Part shown: positions 33,543 through 42,335 of the stretch, in pieces
How the letters are laid out: the number at the start of each line of letters is the position of its first letter
Position numbering within the stretch: the stretch's first letter is position 1
Source of the DNA: Bacteroidota bacterium
GTDB taxonomy: Bacteria > Bacteroidota > Bacteroidia > Chitinophagales > Saprospiraceae
NCBI GenBank assembly: GCA_024642705.1
Contig: JAHEAQ010000027.1
Span: forward strand, 1-48,448
Reading direction: 5' to 3'
DNA length: 48,448 nt
Notes under the pieces: model-generated
Told to the model about the DNA's origin: nothing
Seen by the model: only the letters and a program-made list of their open reading frames with translations
Databases searched by the model: none
Made by a program: the position numbers and the translations under genes

Positions 33543-34430
33543 TTAATTCTTTATCATCAGCTTATAACCTTTGCCATGAATATTGATAATTTTCACATTT
33601 GAATCTGAATCTAGTTTCTTTCGCAACTTTGAAATAAACATGTCAAGACTTCTTCCAACAATTACGCCATCATTTTCCCATACTTCTTTTTGTAGCTCAT
33701 CTCTTTCAATAACTTGATTAGGATTGGAGGCAAAAATATGCAATAATCGACACTCTTTGGAAGTAAGTTCAATAATGCTACCATTATGCACTAGGGATTG
33801 TTGATTATAATTGAAAACATATTCTCCTATATGTATTTCATCAATGTCTGAATCATCATTCGGATTAAGTTGATCAGACAGTTCATTATTTTTATAAAAC
33901 TTATATAATGCCAGGCTTAGCAGCATAACAATGAAAAGCGAAGAGCCCGCATTTATATATTGACGACGAATATATTCTGATTTTGAATCTGAGAATAATA
34001 TATTAATCTTATAACAATTTTCAGCTTGATCTCGACCCAAACAGGCAACCAAATCATTACTTGTGCTATTAAACATAGCATATCCGAAAATAAGTTGATC
34101 GTCCAAACAATCAAGCACTTTAACAATAAATTTAGAGTTTGACTTATATAAGCCAATGTTTTCATTTATTATTTTGACAATGGAGTCTGATTGAAATTTA
34201 AATGGTGACTCGAATACTATTTGGAATTCAAATTTACTTATTTCTTTTATTGGTAATAAAGTAGAAGTGCTGTCGCCTAAATAAAGTAGTATTTGATGAC
34301 CTATTTTTCGCATTAATATAGCGTCAATTTCGTCATCAAAAGATTTGACATCTTCTTGTTTGAAAGAAAAACCTTTAAATGAAAGCAAAAGAAAAAGGAT
34401 TCCTAAAAAAATAGTGCACTTGTTTTTCAT
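33543..34430 (-). CDS. Membrane-anchored transcription regulator with C-terminal OmpR-type winged helix
   Basis: 295 residues. Order: signal peptide (about 1-22), a predicted periplasmic domain with three Cys residues (23-160), one membrane segment (161-178), an acidic linker and a C-terminal Trans_reg_C winged helix (about 199-293; ELTSKECRLL, EVWENDGVIVGRSLDMFISKLRKKL, GKGYKL). ToxR/CadC proteins have the reverse order, with the DNA-binding domain first. The design suggests one-component signalling from periplasm to DNA. A 16-bp palindrome lies 17 bp upstream of its start and may be autoregulatory. Targets are unknown; neighbouring genes give no clear clue. Confidence 0.85.
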   Translation of the reverse strand: MKNKCTIFLGILFLLLSFKGFSFKQEDVKSFDDEIDAILMRKIGHQILLYLGDSTSTLLPIKEISKFEFQIVFESPFKFQSDSIVKIINENIGLYKSNSKFIVKVLDCLDDQLIFGYAMFNSTSNDLVACLGRDQAENCYKINILFSDSKSEYIRRQYINAGSSLFIVMLLSLALYKFYKNNELSDQLNPNDDSDIDEIHIGEYVFNYNQQSLVHNGSIIELTSKECRLLHIFASNPNQVIERDELQKEVWENDGVIVGRSLDMFISKLRKKLDSDSNVKIINIHGKGYKLMIKN

Positions 34431-34446
34431 GGAATAAAAATAGCAG

Positions 34447-34462
34447 AATATAAATTTATATT
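34447..34462. repeat. 16-bp perfect palindrome upstream of the membrane regulator
   Basis: AATATAAATTTATATT is self-complementary over its full length and lies 17 bp upstream of the regulator's start codon. It is a candidate operator or part of an AT-rich promoter. Confidence 0.35.
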
Positions 34463-34659
34463 GTGGTTTTTTGAAATTTTTACATTTGTTTACAAAGTAA
34501 TTACAAACTTGAAATTTAATTTTTTGTAATGGATTTATTAAAATTTACACCGTCTTTTCAATTTGAATCTAAAATTTATTATTTATTATGACATTTAGTT
34601 TAAGCTAAATTTTTACTAACCAATGCGGAAAACACTTCAAAAACTAATAAAAAATAAAT

Positions 34660-35481
34660 TCAATGGCTCGCAAATTTTATAACACTTTCAGCTATACTTT
34701 TAGGATCTTCAAATGGAACAAGATGCCCAGTTTTAGGAATATTAAAAAAAATAGCATTTTTATGAATTTTCTGCCATTTTAACCAATTCTTTTCATTGAT
34801 TACATTGCTTTCTTCTGCCCTGATGCATAAACTTGGAACTTTCAATTTGGGAAATAATTCATAAGGGTTTTTAATGGTGCAATAAATTTTAGATTCCCAA
34901 AACTTTGAATATACCAATCGATAAAATCCATCTTCTGATAATTCAATTCCTGAATCTATATATGCCTTTAATGTAATGTCATTTACATCTCTAAATATGG
35001 ATTTTGGCCTAAAAAATTCAAATGCTTCCTTCTTATTCTCCCATTTGTGCCTTCGCTTTAAAGCTTGTTTTGAAGGAGGAACTAAGTGCTTCGCAATTGA
35101 ATAAGGAATAAGATTGAGAGCTGTAAAGAAAATTTGATCAATACAAGGAGGTTCAATTATGACTAATTTAGAAAAGATTTCTGGTTGCTTAATGGCCGCC
35201 ATCATGCTTACTGTAGATCCTAATGAATGCCCAAGTCCGACAATATTAGTCCAATTATGCTTATAAGCAATTTCGAGAAAATCATCCCTTAATAAATTCC
35301 AATTATCAAAGTCAGCCACATTTTTATCTTTTTGAAATGGTCTGAAAAGGATAGATAGAACTTCAAAATGTGGCTTTAGTTCTTCGATTAATAATTCATA
35401 AGTTGCAGGATGATAGGAGTTGGCATGTGCCAAATGTAAAATGGGCCCGTTTCCTCCCCAATTGATTAAATTTTCTTTCAT
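34660..35481 (-). CDS. Alpha/beta-fold hydrolase
   Basis: 273 residues. The oxyanion region HLAHANSYHPATY and nucleophile elbow GHSLGS (S86) are clear, and H253 (TGHLVPFEDP) is the likely catalytic His. The acid is less certain, since the usual Asp position carries Glu residues (RAEES). No signal peptide is present. It is probably a cytoplasmic esterase or related enzyme of unknown substrate. It stands apart from the regulator gene by 229 bp and is divergent from the sugar operon. Confidence 0.85.
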   Translation of the reverse strand: MKENLINWGGNGPILHLAHANSYHPATYELLIEELKPHFEVLSILFRPFQKDKNVADFDNWNLLRDDFLEIAYKHNWTNIVGLGHSLGSTVSMMAAIKQPEIFSKLVIIEPPCIDQIFFTALNLIPYSIAKHLVPPSKQALKRRHKWENKKEAFEFFRPKSIFRDVNDITLKAYIDSGIELSEDGFYRLVYSKFWESKIYCTIKNPYELFPKLKVPSLCIRAEESNVINEKNWLKWQKIHKNAIFFNIPKTGHLVPFEDPKSIAESVIKFASH

Positions 35482-35741
35482 TTTCTAAAGCTTCTACTCA
35501 AACATTGAATTTTTGTTTACTTAATACTTCAACACTAATTCTTCCAAAGATGTTTCATGAGAATTTGTTCATAATTAGAGGTAATATTAGATAAAACAAT
35601 GCTTTAAATGGTTAACAATAGAAAATTTCTATTCCATTTTCATTTTTTGTTTCTAATTTGAATGTTCAATTTATATTGAAAGGCTTTAATTTTTTAGGAA
35701 GATTAATTTTAATATATTGTAGCATTTAATATTTGAAAAAA

Positions 35742-36692
35742 ATGAAGAAAATGGCAGATTTAAATAGGGTTGACTCCTCAACAAGACGAAATTTTCTAAA
35801 TCAAGCAGGAAGAATTTTTCCAAGTTTATTTTTTGTTCCAAGTTTATTTCAATTATATAATAACCAGAATTCTACAAATAGGATTATTGTGAATGCGCAT
35901 TTGTGGGTTTATGCGAGTAAGTTTCCACCAAATTGGGATTGCACACCAAATATTGAAGCAGTTTTTTCTGATTTGAGTTACGCTGGAATTCAAGGTGTTG
36001 AATTGATGGAAGCCAATTTGAGGCATGATAATTCAGTTGAGACTTTAAAGACACTTGTCGAAAAGTATAATCTGAAAGTATCAGGATCTTCATATGGAGT
36101 AGGTAGAAATATGTGGAATAAAAGTGAACACAATGAAATCTTGGAAGATGTAAAACTTGTTATAAATAGACTTGCTCCCTTAAATGCCAAAACCTTTGGA
36201 ATTTCGGTAGGTCATCCAAATCGTTTAAAAACTGAACAAGAATTAGACGATCAAGCCGATATTTTACAAAAAATCAGAAATGTTTGTGATGATTATGGAA
36301 TTGAAGCAAATCTGCACAACCATACCTATGAAGTTGAAAACGATATGCATGATTTGAAAGGAACATTAGCACGGATCCCTGACTACAAATTGGGGCCTGA
36401 TTTAAATTGGTTAATCCGCGGCGGAATCGATCCAGCAGAATTTATTAGGACATACGGCAAACAAATAGTTTATCTGCATATTAGGGATCAATATTCAGAT
36501 GGTGTTTGGACAGAATATGTAGGACAAGGAGATACTAATTTTGTAGATATAGCCAAAGCTTTAAAAGAAGTTGACTTTAAAGGAATGGCAGCAATTGAAT
36601 TGGCATTTCCAAATAATTTTGAACCACAGTTTCCGTTAAAAGAGGATTGGAAAAAAAGCCTAGAATTTGTGAGAAAGACATTTGATTTCTAA
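35742..36692 (+). CDS. Tat-exported sugar phosphate isomerase/epimerase (xylose isomerase-like TIM barrel)
   Basis: 316 residues from the ATG at 35742 (a second ATG is 9 nt further on). The N-terminus has a twin-arginine motif (STRRNFLN) before a hydrophobic stretch, so folded export is predicted. The rest is an AP-endonuclease-2/xylose-isomerase-like TIM barrel with metal-site segments such as EANLHNHTYE, GPDLNWLIRGG and AIELAFPN. Such enzymes isomerise, epimerise or cleave sugars and keto-sugars. It is the first gene of a five-gene operon; the other four products appear cytoplasmic, which is a puzzle for a linear pathway. Confidence 0.85.
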   Translation: MKKMADLNRVDSSTRRNFLNQAGRIFPSLFFVPSLFQLYNNQNSTNRIIVNAHLWVYASKFPPNWDCTPNIEAVFSDLSYAGIQGVELMEANLRHDNSVETLKTLVEKYNLKVSGSSYGVGRNMWNKSEHNEILEDVKLVINRLAPLNAKTFGISVGHPNRLKTEQELDDQADILQKIRNVCDDYGIEANLHNHTYEVENDMHDLKGTLARIPDYKLGPDLNWLIRGGIDPAEFIRTYGKQIVYLHIRDQYSDGVWTEYVGQGDTNFVDIAKALKEVDFKGMAAIELAFPNNFEPQFPLKEDWKKSLEFVRKTFDF

Positions 36693-36720
36693 AAACTACA
36701 AACTTAATAAAAAAGGAATT

Positions 36721-37920
36721 ATGAAAATAGCTATGTTGGGCTCAGGGTTTATTGCAAGATTTTATGCAGAGTCTTTGCATTCCCAAAGAAGGAAAGACGA
36801 AATAATTATGGTTTATTCTAGAGATGAGAAAAATGCAAAAAGATTTGCGGATGATTATAATTTGCTCTATTACTCAACATCTATGGAAGAAGCAATTGCT
36901 CATCCAGAAGTTGAAATTGTATTGATATCCTTACCTAATGATTTGCATGAAATTGCAGTCGAAATAGCTGCAAAAGAAAAAAAACATGTGCTTTGTACAA
37001 AGCCATTAGGAAGAACAGCTGCAGAAGCAAAAAATATGTTGGATTTAGTTGAGTCTGCAGGAATTTTTGGTGGGTATTTGGAAGATTTATGCTATACGCC
37101 AAAGTTTTTAAAATCAATGATTCAAGTAAGACAAGGTAGCATTGGAAGGGTTTTGTGGGCAAAGTCAAGAGAAACGCATCCTGGCCCTCATAGTGATTGG
37201 TTCTGGAATAAAGAACGATCGGGAGGGGGAGCAATTATAGACTTAGGTTGTCATTGTGTGGAAATAAGCCGGAATTTTATAGGCAAACAGATAAAACCAA
37301 TCGAAGTAATGTGTTGGGCAGATACCCAAGTTCATCCCATTGATGCAGAAGATCATGCAATCGGATTAGTGAAATATGCCAATGGTGCCATTGGACAATT
37401 CGAAGTAAGCTGGACATTTAGAGGAGGTATGGATTTACGGGATGAAGTGATGGGTACAGAAGGAACAATTTGGTTAAATAGTTTTCTTCGCACGGGCTTT
37501 GAAATGTTTACAACTGGAAAAGGTGGTGAAGGATATGTGGCAGAAAAAGCAGAATCGAATACTGGTTGGTTATTTCCAGTTGGAGATGAAGCACACGAAC
37601 TAGGCTATCCTCATATGTTTACAGATATGTTTACTGCAATTGAAGAAAAAAGAGAACCTCTAGAAACATTTTATGATGGCTATGTAGTAAACGCGATTTT
37701 AGATGCTGCATTTAAATCTGCATCAACGAAAATTTGGGAACCTGTTTTATTAGAAGATTGGAGAGGTGATGAGCCGGAAAAAAGTGCAATTAAATGGACA
37801 AGTTATGATGAGAATTATTATTTAATTAAGGAAGAGGTTTTGCCAAATGGGGACATGAAATTAATATTGAAAGAAAAAAAATCAGGAGAAATCATTCAAA
37901 GGATAAAAACAGCCAAATAA
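36721..37920 (+). CDS. Gfo/Idh/MocA family NAD(P)-dependent oxidoreductase
   Basis: 399 residues from ATG 36721, preceded by AAAAAAGGAATT, one of the better ribosome-binding sites in the window; an upstream in-frame TTG is unlikely. The N-terminal Rossmann fold (IAMLGSGFIARFYAESL) binds the cofactor. The usual EKP motif reads CTKPLG, so its Glu is replaced by Thr. The catalytic region GGGAIIDLGCHCVE carries the Asp/His pair expected in the family. The enzyme oxidises or reduces a sugar or polyol. It lies 28 nt after the TIM-barrel gene and 11 nt before the SDR gene. Confidence 0.9.
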   Translation: MKIAMLGSGFIARFYAESLHSQRRKDEIIMVYSRDEKNAKRFADDYNLLYYSTSMEEAIAHPEVEIVLISLPNDLHEIAVEIAAKEKKHVLCTKPLGRTAAEAKNMLDLVESAGIFGGYLEDLCYTPKFLKSMIQVRQGSIGRVLWAKSRETHPGPHSDWFWNKERSGGGAIIDLGCHCVEISRNFIGKQIKPIEVMCWADTQVHPIDAEDHAIGLVKYANGAIGQFEVSWTFRGGMDLRDEVMGTEGTIWLNSFLRTGFEMFTTGKGGEGYVAEKAESNTGWLFPVGDEAHELGYPHMFTDMFTAIEEKREPLETFYDGYVVNAILDAAFKSASTKIWEPVLLEDWRGDEPEKSAIKWTSYDENYYLIKEEVLPNGDMKLILKEKKSGEIIQRIKTAK

Positions 37921-37931
37921 TATAAATCCCT

Positions 37932-38717
37932 ATGAATTTCAATCAAACATATTATATAATAATGGGTGGTACTACTGGTATGGGGCTTTCTTCTGCGGTT
38001 GCACTCGTGAATGAAGGCGCTAGGGTGGTAGTTATTGGAAGAAATAATGAAAGTTGTGAAAAAGCAAAAGTTATTCTGGGCAAAGGTAATATTGTAATTT
38101 CTGGTGATGCAAGTAATCCTGAAACTATAGAAGAAGCAATAACAGCAGCACATCAATCTTTTGGCACGATTACAGGTCTTTTTCATGTTGCAGGGGGAAG
38201 TGGTAGAAAATTTGGAGATGGGCCATTGCATGAATTAACACTCGAAGGCTGGAATAAAACATTGGAATTGAATTTAACCTCATTAATGCTTTCAAATAAA
38301 GCGATAATCAATTATTTTTTGGAACATAAAATCTCTGGGGTCATATTAAATATGGGCTCTGTCCTCGGGTTTTCTCCATCACCTAAATTTTTTGTTACCC
38401 ATGCTTACGCAGCTGCAAAGTCCGCAATAATTGGTTTTTCGAAATCAATCGCATCTTACTATGCTTCACACAATATTAGAATCAATGTTATTGCACCAAG
38501 TTTATTTTCTACACCAATGGCAAAAAGAGCCATTGAAGACGATGAAATAGGCGCTTTTTTGAAAACAAAACAACCTTTAGATGGCGGACGACCAGGAATT
38601 TCAGAAGATCTTAATAATGCAGTTCTTTTGTTTTTATCTCCCTCTTCCAAATTTATTACCGGTCAAGTTTTAGCTGTGGATGGTGGTTGGTCTATCAGCG
38701 AGGGCCAATACAAATAA
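37932..38717 (+). CDS. Short-chain dehydrogenase/reductase
   Basis: 261 residues, the classical SDR length. The cofactor loop reads GGTTGMG (12-18), and the catalytic set includes S144 and Y160xxxK164 (AYAAAKSA). It probably works with the preceding Gfo/Idh/MocA dehydrogenase as the second redox step of the pathway. The stop is 7 nt before the ROK start. The substrate is unknown. Confidence 0.93.
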   Translation: MNFNQTYYIIMGGTTGMGLSSAVALVNEGARVVVIGRNNESCEKAKVILGKGNIVISGDASNPETIEEAITAAHQSFGTITGLFHVAGGSGRKFGDGPLHELTLEGWNKTLELNLTSLMLSNKAIINYFLEHKISGVILNMGSVLGFSPSPKFFVTHAYAAAKSAIIGFSKSIASYYASHNIRINVIAPSLFSTPMAKRAIEDDEIGAFLKTKQPLDGGRPGISEDLNNAVLLFLSPSSKFITGQVLAVDGGWSISEGQYK

Positions 38718-38724
38718 GGATATT

Positions 38725-39636
38725 ATGAATAAATATTATTTAGGAATTGATATTGGGGGTACAAATATTAAAGCAGTAATTCTGAATGATTATGGAGAAA
38801 TTTTAGAGAAAAAGGAATTGCTTACAGAAGATTTTTCTAGCACAAAGGAAATTTGGAAGTCAAATATTAAAAAACTCATAACGGAAAAAACAATCCAATT
38901 TTCGGATGGGAAGGAAGAAAATTTAAAAATTGGAATTTCGGCTCCTGGGTTAGTAGATCAGCAAAATAAATATGTTTTATGTATGCCTGAACGTTTGAAT
39001 GGAATTGAGAATTACAATTGGTCAATTGAATTTAATCGAGAAATAGTTGTTTTAAATGATGGTCATGCAGCTTGTCTTGCTGAATTTGAATCTTTCTACA
39101 AACAAGCAGGGCTAAGTAATATAATCATGTTGACTTTAGGAACTGGAGTGGGGGGTGGAGCTATATTAAATGGAGAGTTATTTCAAGGAAACCTTCAAAG
39201 AGCTGGACATTTTGGGCATATGACCATAGATTCTGAAGGTCCAGCGACCATGACCAATATGGTGGGTAGCCTGGAATATGCATTAGGAAATTTTTCGATA
39301 ATTGAAAGAACGCATGGAAAATTCAAAAGCGTAAAGGATTTATTTGAATCGTATAAAATGGGAAACAGTTTAGCTACTTTTTGGTGGTTATCTTCAATCC
39401 AAAAACTAGCAACAGCTTTGGCATCCCTAATAAATATATTGTCTCCTAATTTAATAATACTTGGCGGCGGCATTGCTGCTGGAGCCCAAAATGAATTAGT
39501 CAACCCTTTGAAAGAATTTATGACTCTCTATGAATGGAAACCTGTTGGGAAACCAACTGAAATTGCACTTGCCAAACATGGAAATTTTTCAGGAGCCATT
39601 GGCGCAGCATATTTTGCAAAATTAAAAAACAAGTAA
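38725..39636 (+). CDS. ROK family sugar kinase-like protein with altered signature
   Basis: 303 residues from ATG 38725 (AAGGATATT upstream). The phosphate-binding start DIGGTN (9-14), the catalytic Asp (D112 in LNDGHAA) and the second phosphate loop GTGVGGG are intact. The ROK sugar-binding ExGH motif reads H162-F-G-H165, with His in place of Glu, and the usual Cys-rich zinc motif is missing. It has no DNA-binding domain, so it is not a ROK repressor. It may phosphorylate an unusual sugar or be catalytically weak. It lies in the middle of the sugar operon. Confidence 0.85.
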   Translation: MNKYYLGIDIGGTNIKAVILNDYGEILEKKELLTEDFSSTKEIWKSNIKKLITEKTIQFSDGKEENLKIGISAPGLVDQQNKYVLCMPERLNGIENYNWSIEFNREIVVLNDGHAACLAEFESFYKQAGLSNIIMLTLGTGVGGGAILNGELFQGNLQRAGHFGHMTIDSEGPATMTNMVGSLEYALGNFSIIERTHGKFKSVKDLFESYKMGNSLATFWWLSSIQKLATALASLINILSPNLIILGGGIAAGAQNELVNPLKEFMTLYEWKPVGKPTEIALAKHGNFSGAIGAAYFAKLKNK

Positions 39637-39646
39637 TGAATCTTTT

Positions 39647-40435
39647 ATGAGTTACACTAAACAATATTTGGATAAAGCGCGGAATATAATTTCTGTTGTT
39701 GAATTTCAGGAGCCTCTAATTCAAGAAATTGCCTTAATATTTGCGCAATCAATTATGAAAGGAAGAGTCGTACATATTTTTGGGTCTGGACATAGTAGAA
39801 TGATGGTTGAAGAAATGTGGCCTAGATATGGATCGTTCCCAGGGTTTAATCCAATTGTAGAACTTTCTCTTTCATTTCACAATTTAGTTGTTGGCGCAAA
39901 TGGACAAAGACAAGCCATGTTTTTAGAAAATGTGGAGGGGCTTGCTCCTAGAATTTTAAGAAATTTTGACATTACCAATGAGGATACGGCTTTGATTATT
40001 TCTTCAAGTGGTTGCAATGTTGTTCCAATTGAAATGGCTGAAGAATTTCAAAAACTTAATGTTAAAGTTGCGGCTATTGTAAGCAAAGAACATTTGGAAG
40101 GCAGCACTTCCAAAAGAAAAGATGGTAAGAAATTAACAGATTTTGCTGACTACGTCCTTGATACAGGAGCTCCTCTTGGGGATGCTATGATTAAAATAAA
40201 TGGATTAGATACTCCAGTTGCTCCAGGATCTACATTAGGAGGAGTTTTGCTTATTAATACCTTGAAAGCTGAAATTGCTGATATACTTCATGATTCTGGA
40301 CATTCACCTAAAGTATTAAGTAGTGGAAAGATAATAGGAGAGGAACGGGCGGCAAAATTATTTGAATCAGCATATGACGAACATGCTCATAGAATGTCAA
40401 AATTATATGCTAATGTTGGGCAAGCAAAAACTTGA
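39647..40435 (+). CDS. SIS-domain sugar isomerase-like protein (UPF0309-type)
   Basis: 262 residues. A SIS fold is indicated by the phosphosugar-binding segments IFGSGHSRMM and IISSSGCNVVP. It resembles UPF0309/SIS_2 proteins, which are thought to act on phosphorylated (often amino) sugars. As the last gene of the operon, 10 nt after the ROK gene, it could isomerise the product of that kinase-like protein. The substrate is not known. Confidence 0.82.
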   Translation: MSYTKQYLDKARNIISVVEFQEPLIQEIALIFAQSIMKGRVVHIFGSGHSRMMVEEMWPRYGSFPGFNPIVELSLSFHNLVVGANGQRQAMFLENVEGLAPRILRNFDITNEDTALIISSSGCNVVPIEMAEEFQKLNVKVAAIVSKEHLEGSTSKRKDGKKLTDFADYVLDTGAPLGDAMIKINGLDTPVAPGSTLGGVLLINTLKAEIADILHDSGHSPKVLSSGKIIGEERAAKLFESAYDEHAHRMSKLYANVGQAKT

Positions 40436-40756
40436 AAATGAATTTACTAAGTTTATATTAATGTTCACTATTTTTTGATCAAATATTGCATCTACAAAGC
40501 TTTAGGTGAAATTCTTTTTCAACCATTTAGATATTTGGGGCTAAAAATATTTTTGATATGAAATGTTTGGAACAATGTATAACTAATATAGTATTAAATC
40601 TAAAGGCTCAAATCATCAAAAAACAATTAATTCTTAGACATTTTAAAGATTCTTTATTGTTTTATCGGGCAACCTTAATAAAAAACCGAAGGCTAATATT
40701 TCCATATTTGGGATCAAAAACAAAATATTAATTTTGACAATAGGATTATAGTAAAT
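40436..40756. other. Intergenic stretch without a gene
   Basis: AT-rich sequence between the SIS gene and the tRNA terminator. I see no open frame, terminator hairpin or RNA gene here; the end of the sugar-operon transcript is not obvious. Confidence 0.5.
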
Positions 40757-40796
40757 AAAAAAGGTGTTTCAAATTAAATTTGAAACACCTTTTTTA
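40757..40796 (-). terminator. Strong bidirectional rho-independent terminator after the tRNA genes
   Basis: A long near-perfect hairpin (AGGTGTTTCAAAT pairing with ATTTGAAACACCT) has A6 on its left side and T6 on its right. Read on the minus strand it ends the tRNA-Gly/tRNA-Leu transcript only a few bases after tRNA-Leu. It can also stop plus-strand transcription from the sugar operon. Confidence 0.85.
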
Positions 40797-40800
40797 TTTG

Positions 40801-40884
40801 TACCCCGGGCGGGACTTGAACCCGCACGCTCTAATGAGCACAGGATTTTAAGTCCTGCGTGTCTACCAGTTCCACCACCAGGGC
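40801..40884 (-). tRNA. tRNA-Leu (TAA anticodon)
   Basis: 84 nt with a full class II cloverleaf including a long variable arm. The anticodon loop reads CTTAAAA with anticodon TAA, decoding UUA. The T-arm GGTTCAAGTCC is typical. The acceptor stem has a G1-U72 and a U5-G68 wobble. CCA is not encoded. It lies 30 nt downstream of tRNA-Gly. Confidence 0.95.
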
Positions 40885-40914
40885 AAAAATGACATAAATT
40901 ATATATCAATTCTG

Positions 40915-40987
<73 letters not shown>

Positions 40988-41238
40988 ATAAAATAAAGTG
41001 CGCTTTCCTTTTAAGCGACTGCAAATATAAAAGAACATTAGAATAACATGAAAAAAAACTTAATTTTCTTTCTAATATTTTAATCCAGATGAACTAAAAT
41101 ATACATTGTCAAGATATTAGAAATTATGAATTTTACAAAGCCAAACCAAAATATGTTTCCTTCATACCTATAAATCATTGTTTTAGGGAAAATTTTCAAG
41201 TAATATTGGTTTTTAGAAATATTTAATATTAAGTTTTA

Positions 41239-41290
41239 TAAAAATATAAAAAGGTCTTCATTTTATTTAAACATAATTAAAATGAAGACC
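41239..41290 (-). terminator. Terminator of the Tat-lipoprotein isomerase gene
   Basis: GGTCTTCATTTTA (41253-41265) and TAAAATGAAGACC (41278-41290) form a perfect 13-bp stem; on the minus strand it is followed by a T-rich tract (complement of 41252-41239). Confidence 0.8.
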
Positions 41291-41317
41291 CCAAAACCTT
41301 TCTAAAAGAATAATTTT

Positions 41318-42232
41318 TTAGGCAAATTTCAAGCTTTTAAGATACTCAGCCCCAACTTTTGCGGCGCCTAATGGAGTTGTATTGTCATACCTTTCTTGCT
41401 CTAAAATATAATTTTTCATACCATTTTCACTTGCAGTTTTTAATATCTGTGAGAAATTGATAGACCCTTTTCCCAAATCACAAGAAGCTTCATGTTCTGA
41501 TAACGGAGCACCAATAATTCTATCTTTCACATGGCAAGAAGTAAATCTTCCAGAGTATTTTTTCATATAAGCTTCGGGATCCACTCCAGCAGTTACAACC
41601 CAATAAATGTCCATTTCCATATCTATGTTATTGGAATCCGTATTTTCCATGATATAGTCTTGAGGAACAATTCCATCTAACGGTTCAAAAGAATAAGCGT
41701 GATTGTGATAAGCAAATTTAATTCCATTTTTTTTGCATATTTCGCCACATTCATTGAATCTGTCCACAATTTTTTTCCAATCGTCCATCTTTTTCTGCGG
41801 TCCAACCCAAGGACAAATCAAAGTCTCCATCCCAATTTCTGCAGCTTCCATTGCTTTTTTCTCAAAATCTTTATTCATGTCCGTATGTGATGAAACTATT
41901 CTTAAACCTAACTCGTCCATATACGTTTTGAATTCTTTATGAGTCATTCCCCAAAACATCCCTTTATCGCCTTCATAGGATTCAATAGTCTGATATCCAA
42001 AATCAGCTACTTGTTTAAGAATTCCTTTTGGATCTTTTGGTAAATCATCTCTTAGAGTATACAATTGTAATCCATAGTTTTGTAAATCTCCAGAAACCAT
42101 CTCTGTTACGCTATCTGCAACCATACTTTCTGCTGTTGTTGTTCCTTGTTTGCAAGCTAGTTGTGGAAGGATGAATGCTCCCGCTGTAAAAACTCCTGCA
42201 GTGTTAATAAATTTTCTTCTGTCCCTATTCAT
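41318..42232 (-). CDS. Tat-exported lipoprotein, sugar phosphate isomerase/epimerase family
   Basis: 304 residues. The N-terminus combines a twin-arginine motif (DRRKFIN) with a lipobox ending at C27 (LPQLAC), predicting a folded, membrane-anchored periplasmic lipoprotein. The rest is a xylose-isomerase-like TIM barrel (AYHNHAYSFE, DMEMDIYWV, SCHVKDR, NYILEQERYD). It is a distant paralogue of the first gene of the sugar operon, which is also Tat-exported. It is transcribed alone and ends at its own terminator. The substrate is unknown. Confidence 0.88.
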   Translation of the reverse strand: MNRDRRKFINTAGVFTAGAFILPQLACKQGTTTAESMVADSVTEMVSGDLQNYGLQLYTLRDDLPKDPKGILKQVADFGYQTIESYEGDKGMFWGMTHKEFKTYMDELGLRIVSSHTDMNKDFEKKAMEAAEIGMETLICPWVGPQKKMDDWKKIVDRFNECGEICKKNGIKFAYHNHAYSFEPLDGIVPQDYIMENTDSNNIDMEMDIYWVVTAGVDPEAYMKKYSGRFTSCHVKDRIIGAPLSEHEASCDLGKGSINFSQILKTASENGMKNYILEQERYDNTTPLGAAKVGAEYLKSLKFA

Positions 42233-42335
42233 TTAATTTTAAGTTTAGTATATTTAATAATTAACTTGAAAATAATGAATTATTTATGAATCATTTCATT
42301 TTATTATATATTGAGTCAACAAAAATGAATTATTA

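Noticed and set aside
39647-40435. MurNAc-6-phosphate etherase (MurQ)
   Set aside because: It has a SIS fold and sugar-operon context, but the overall pattern fits UPF0309-type SIS proteins better than MurQ.
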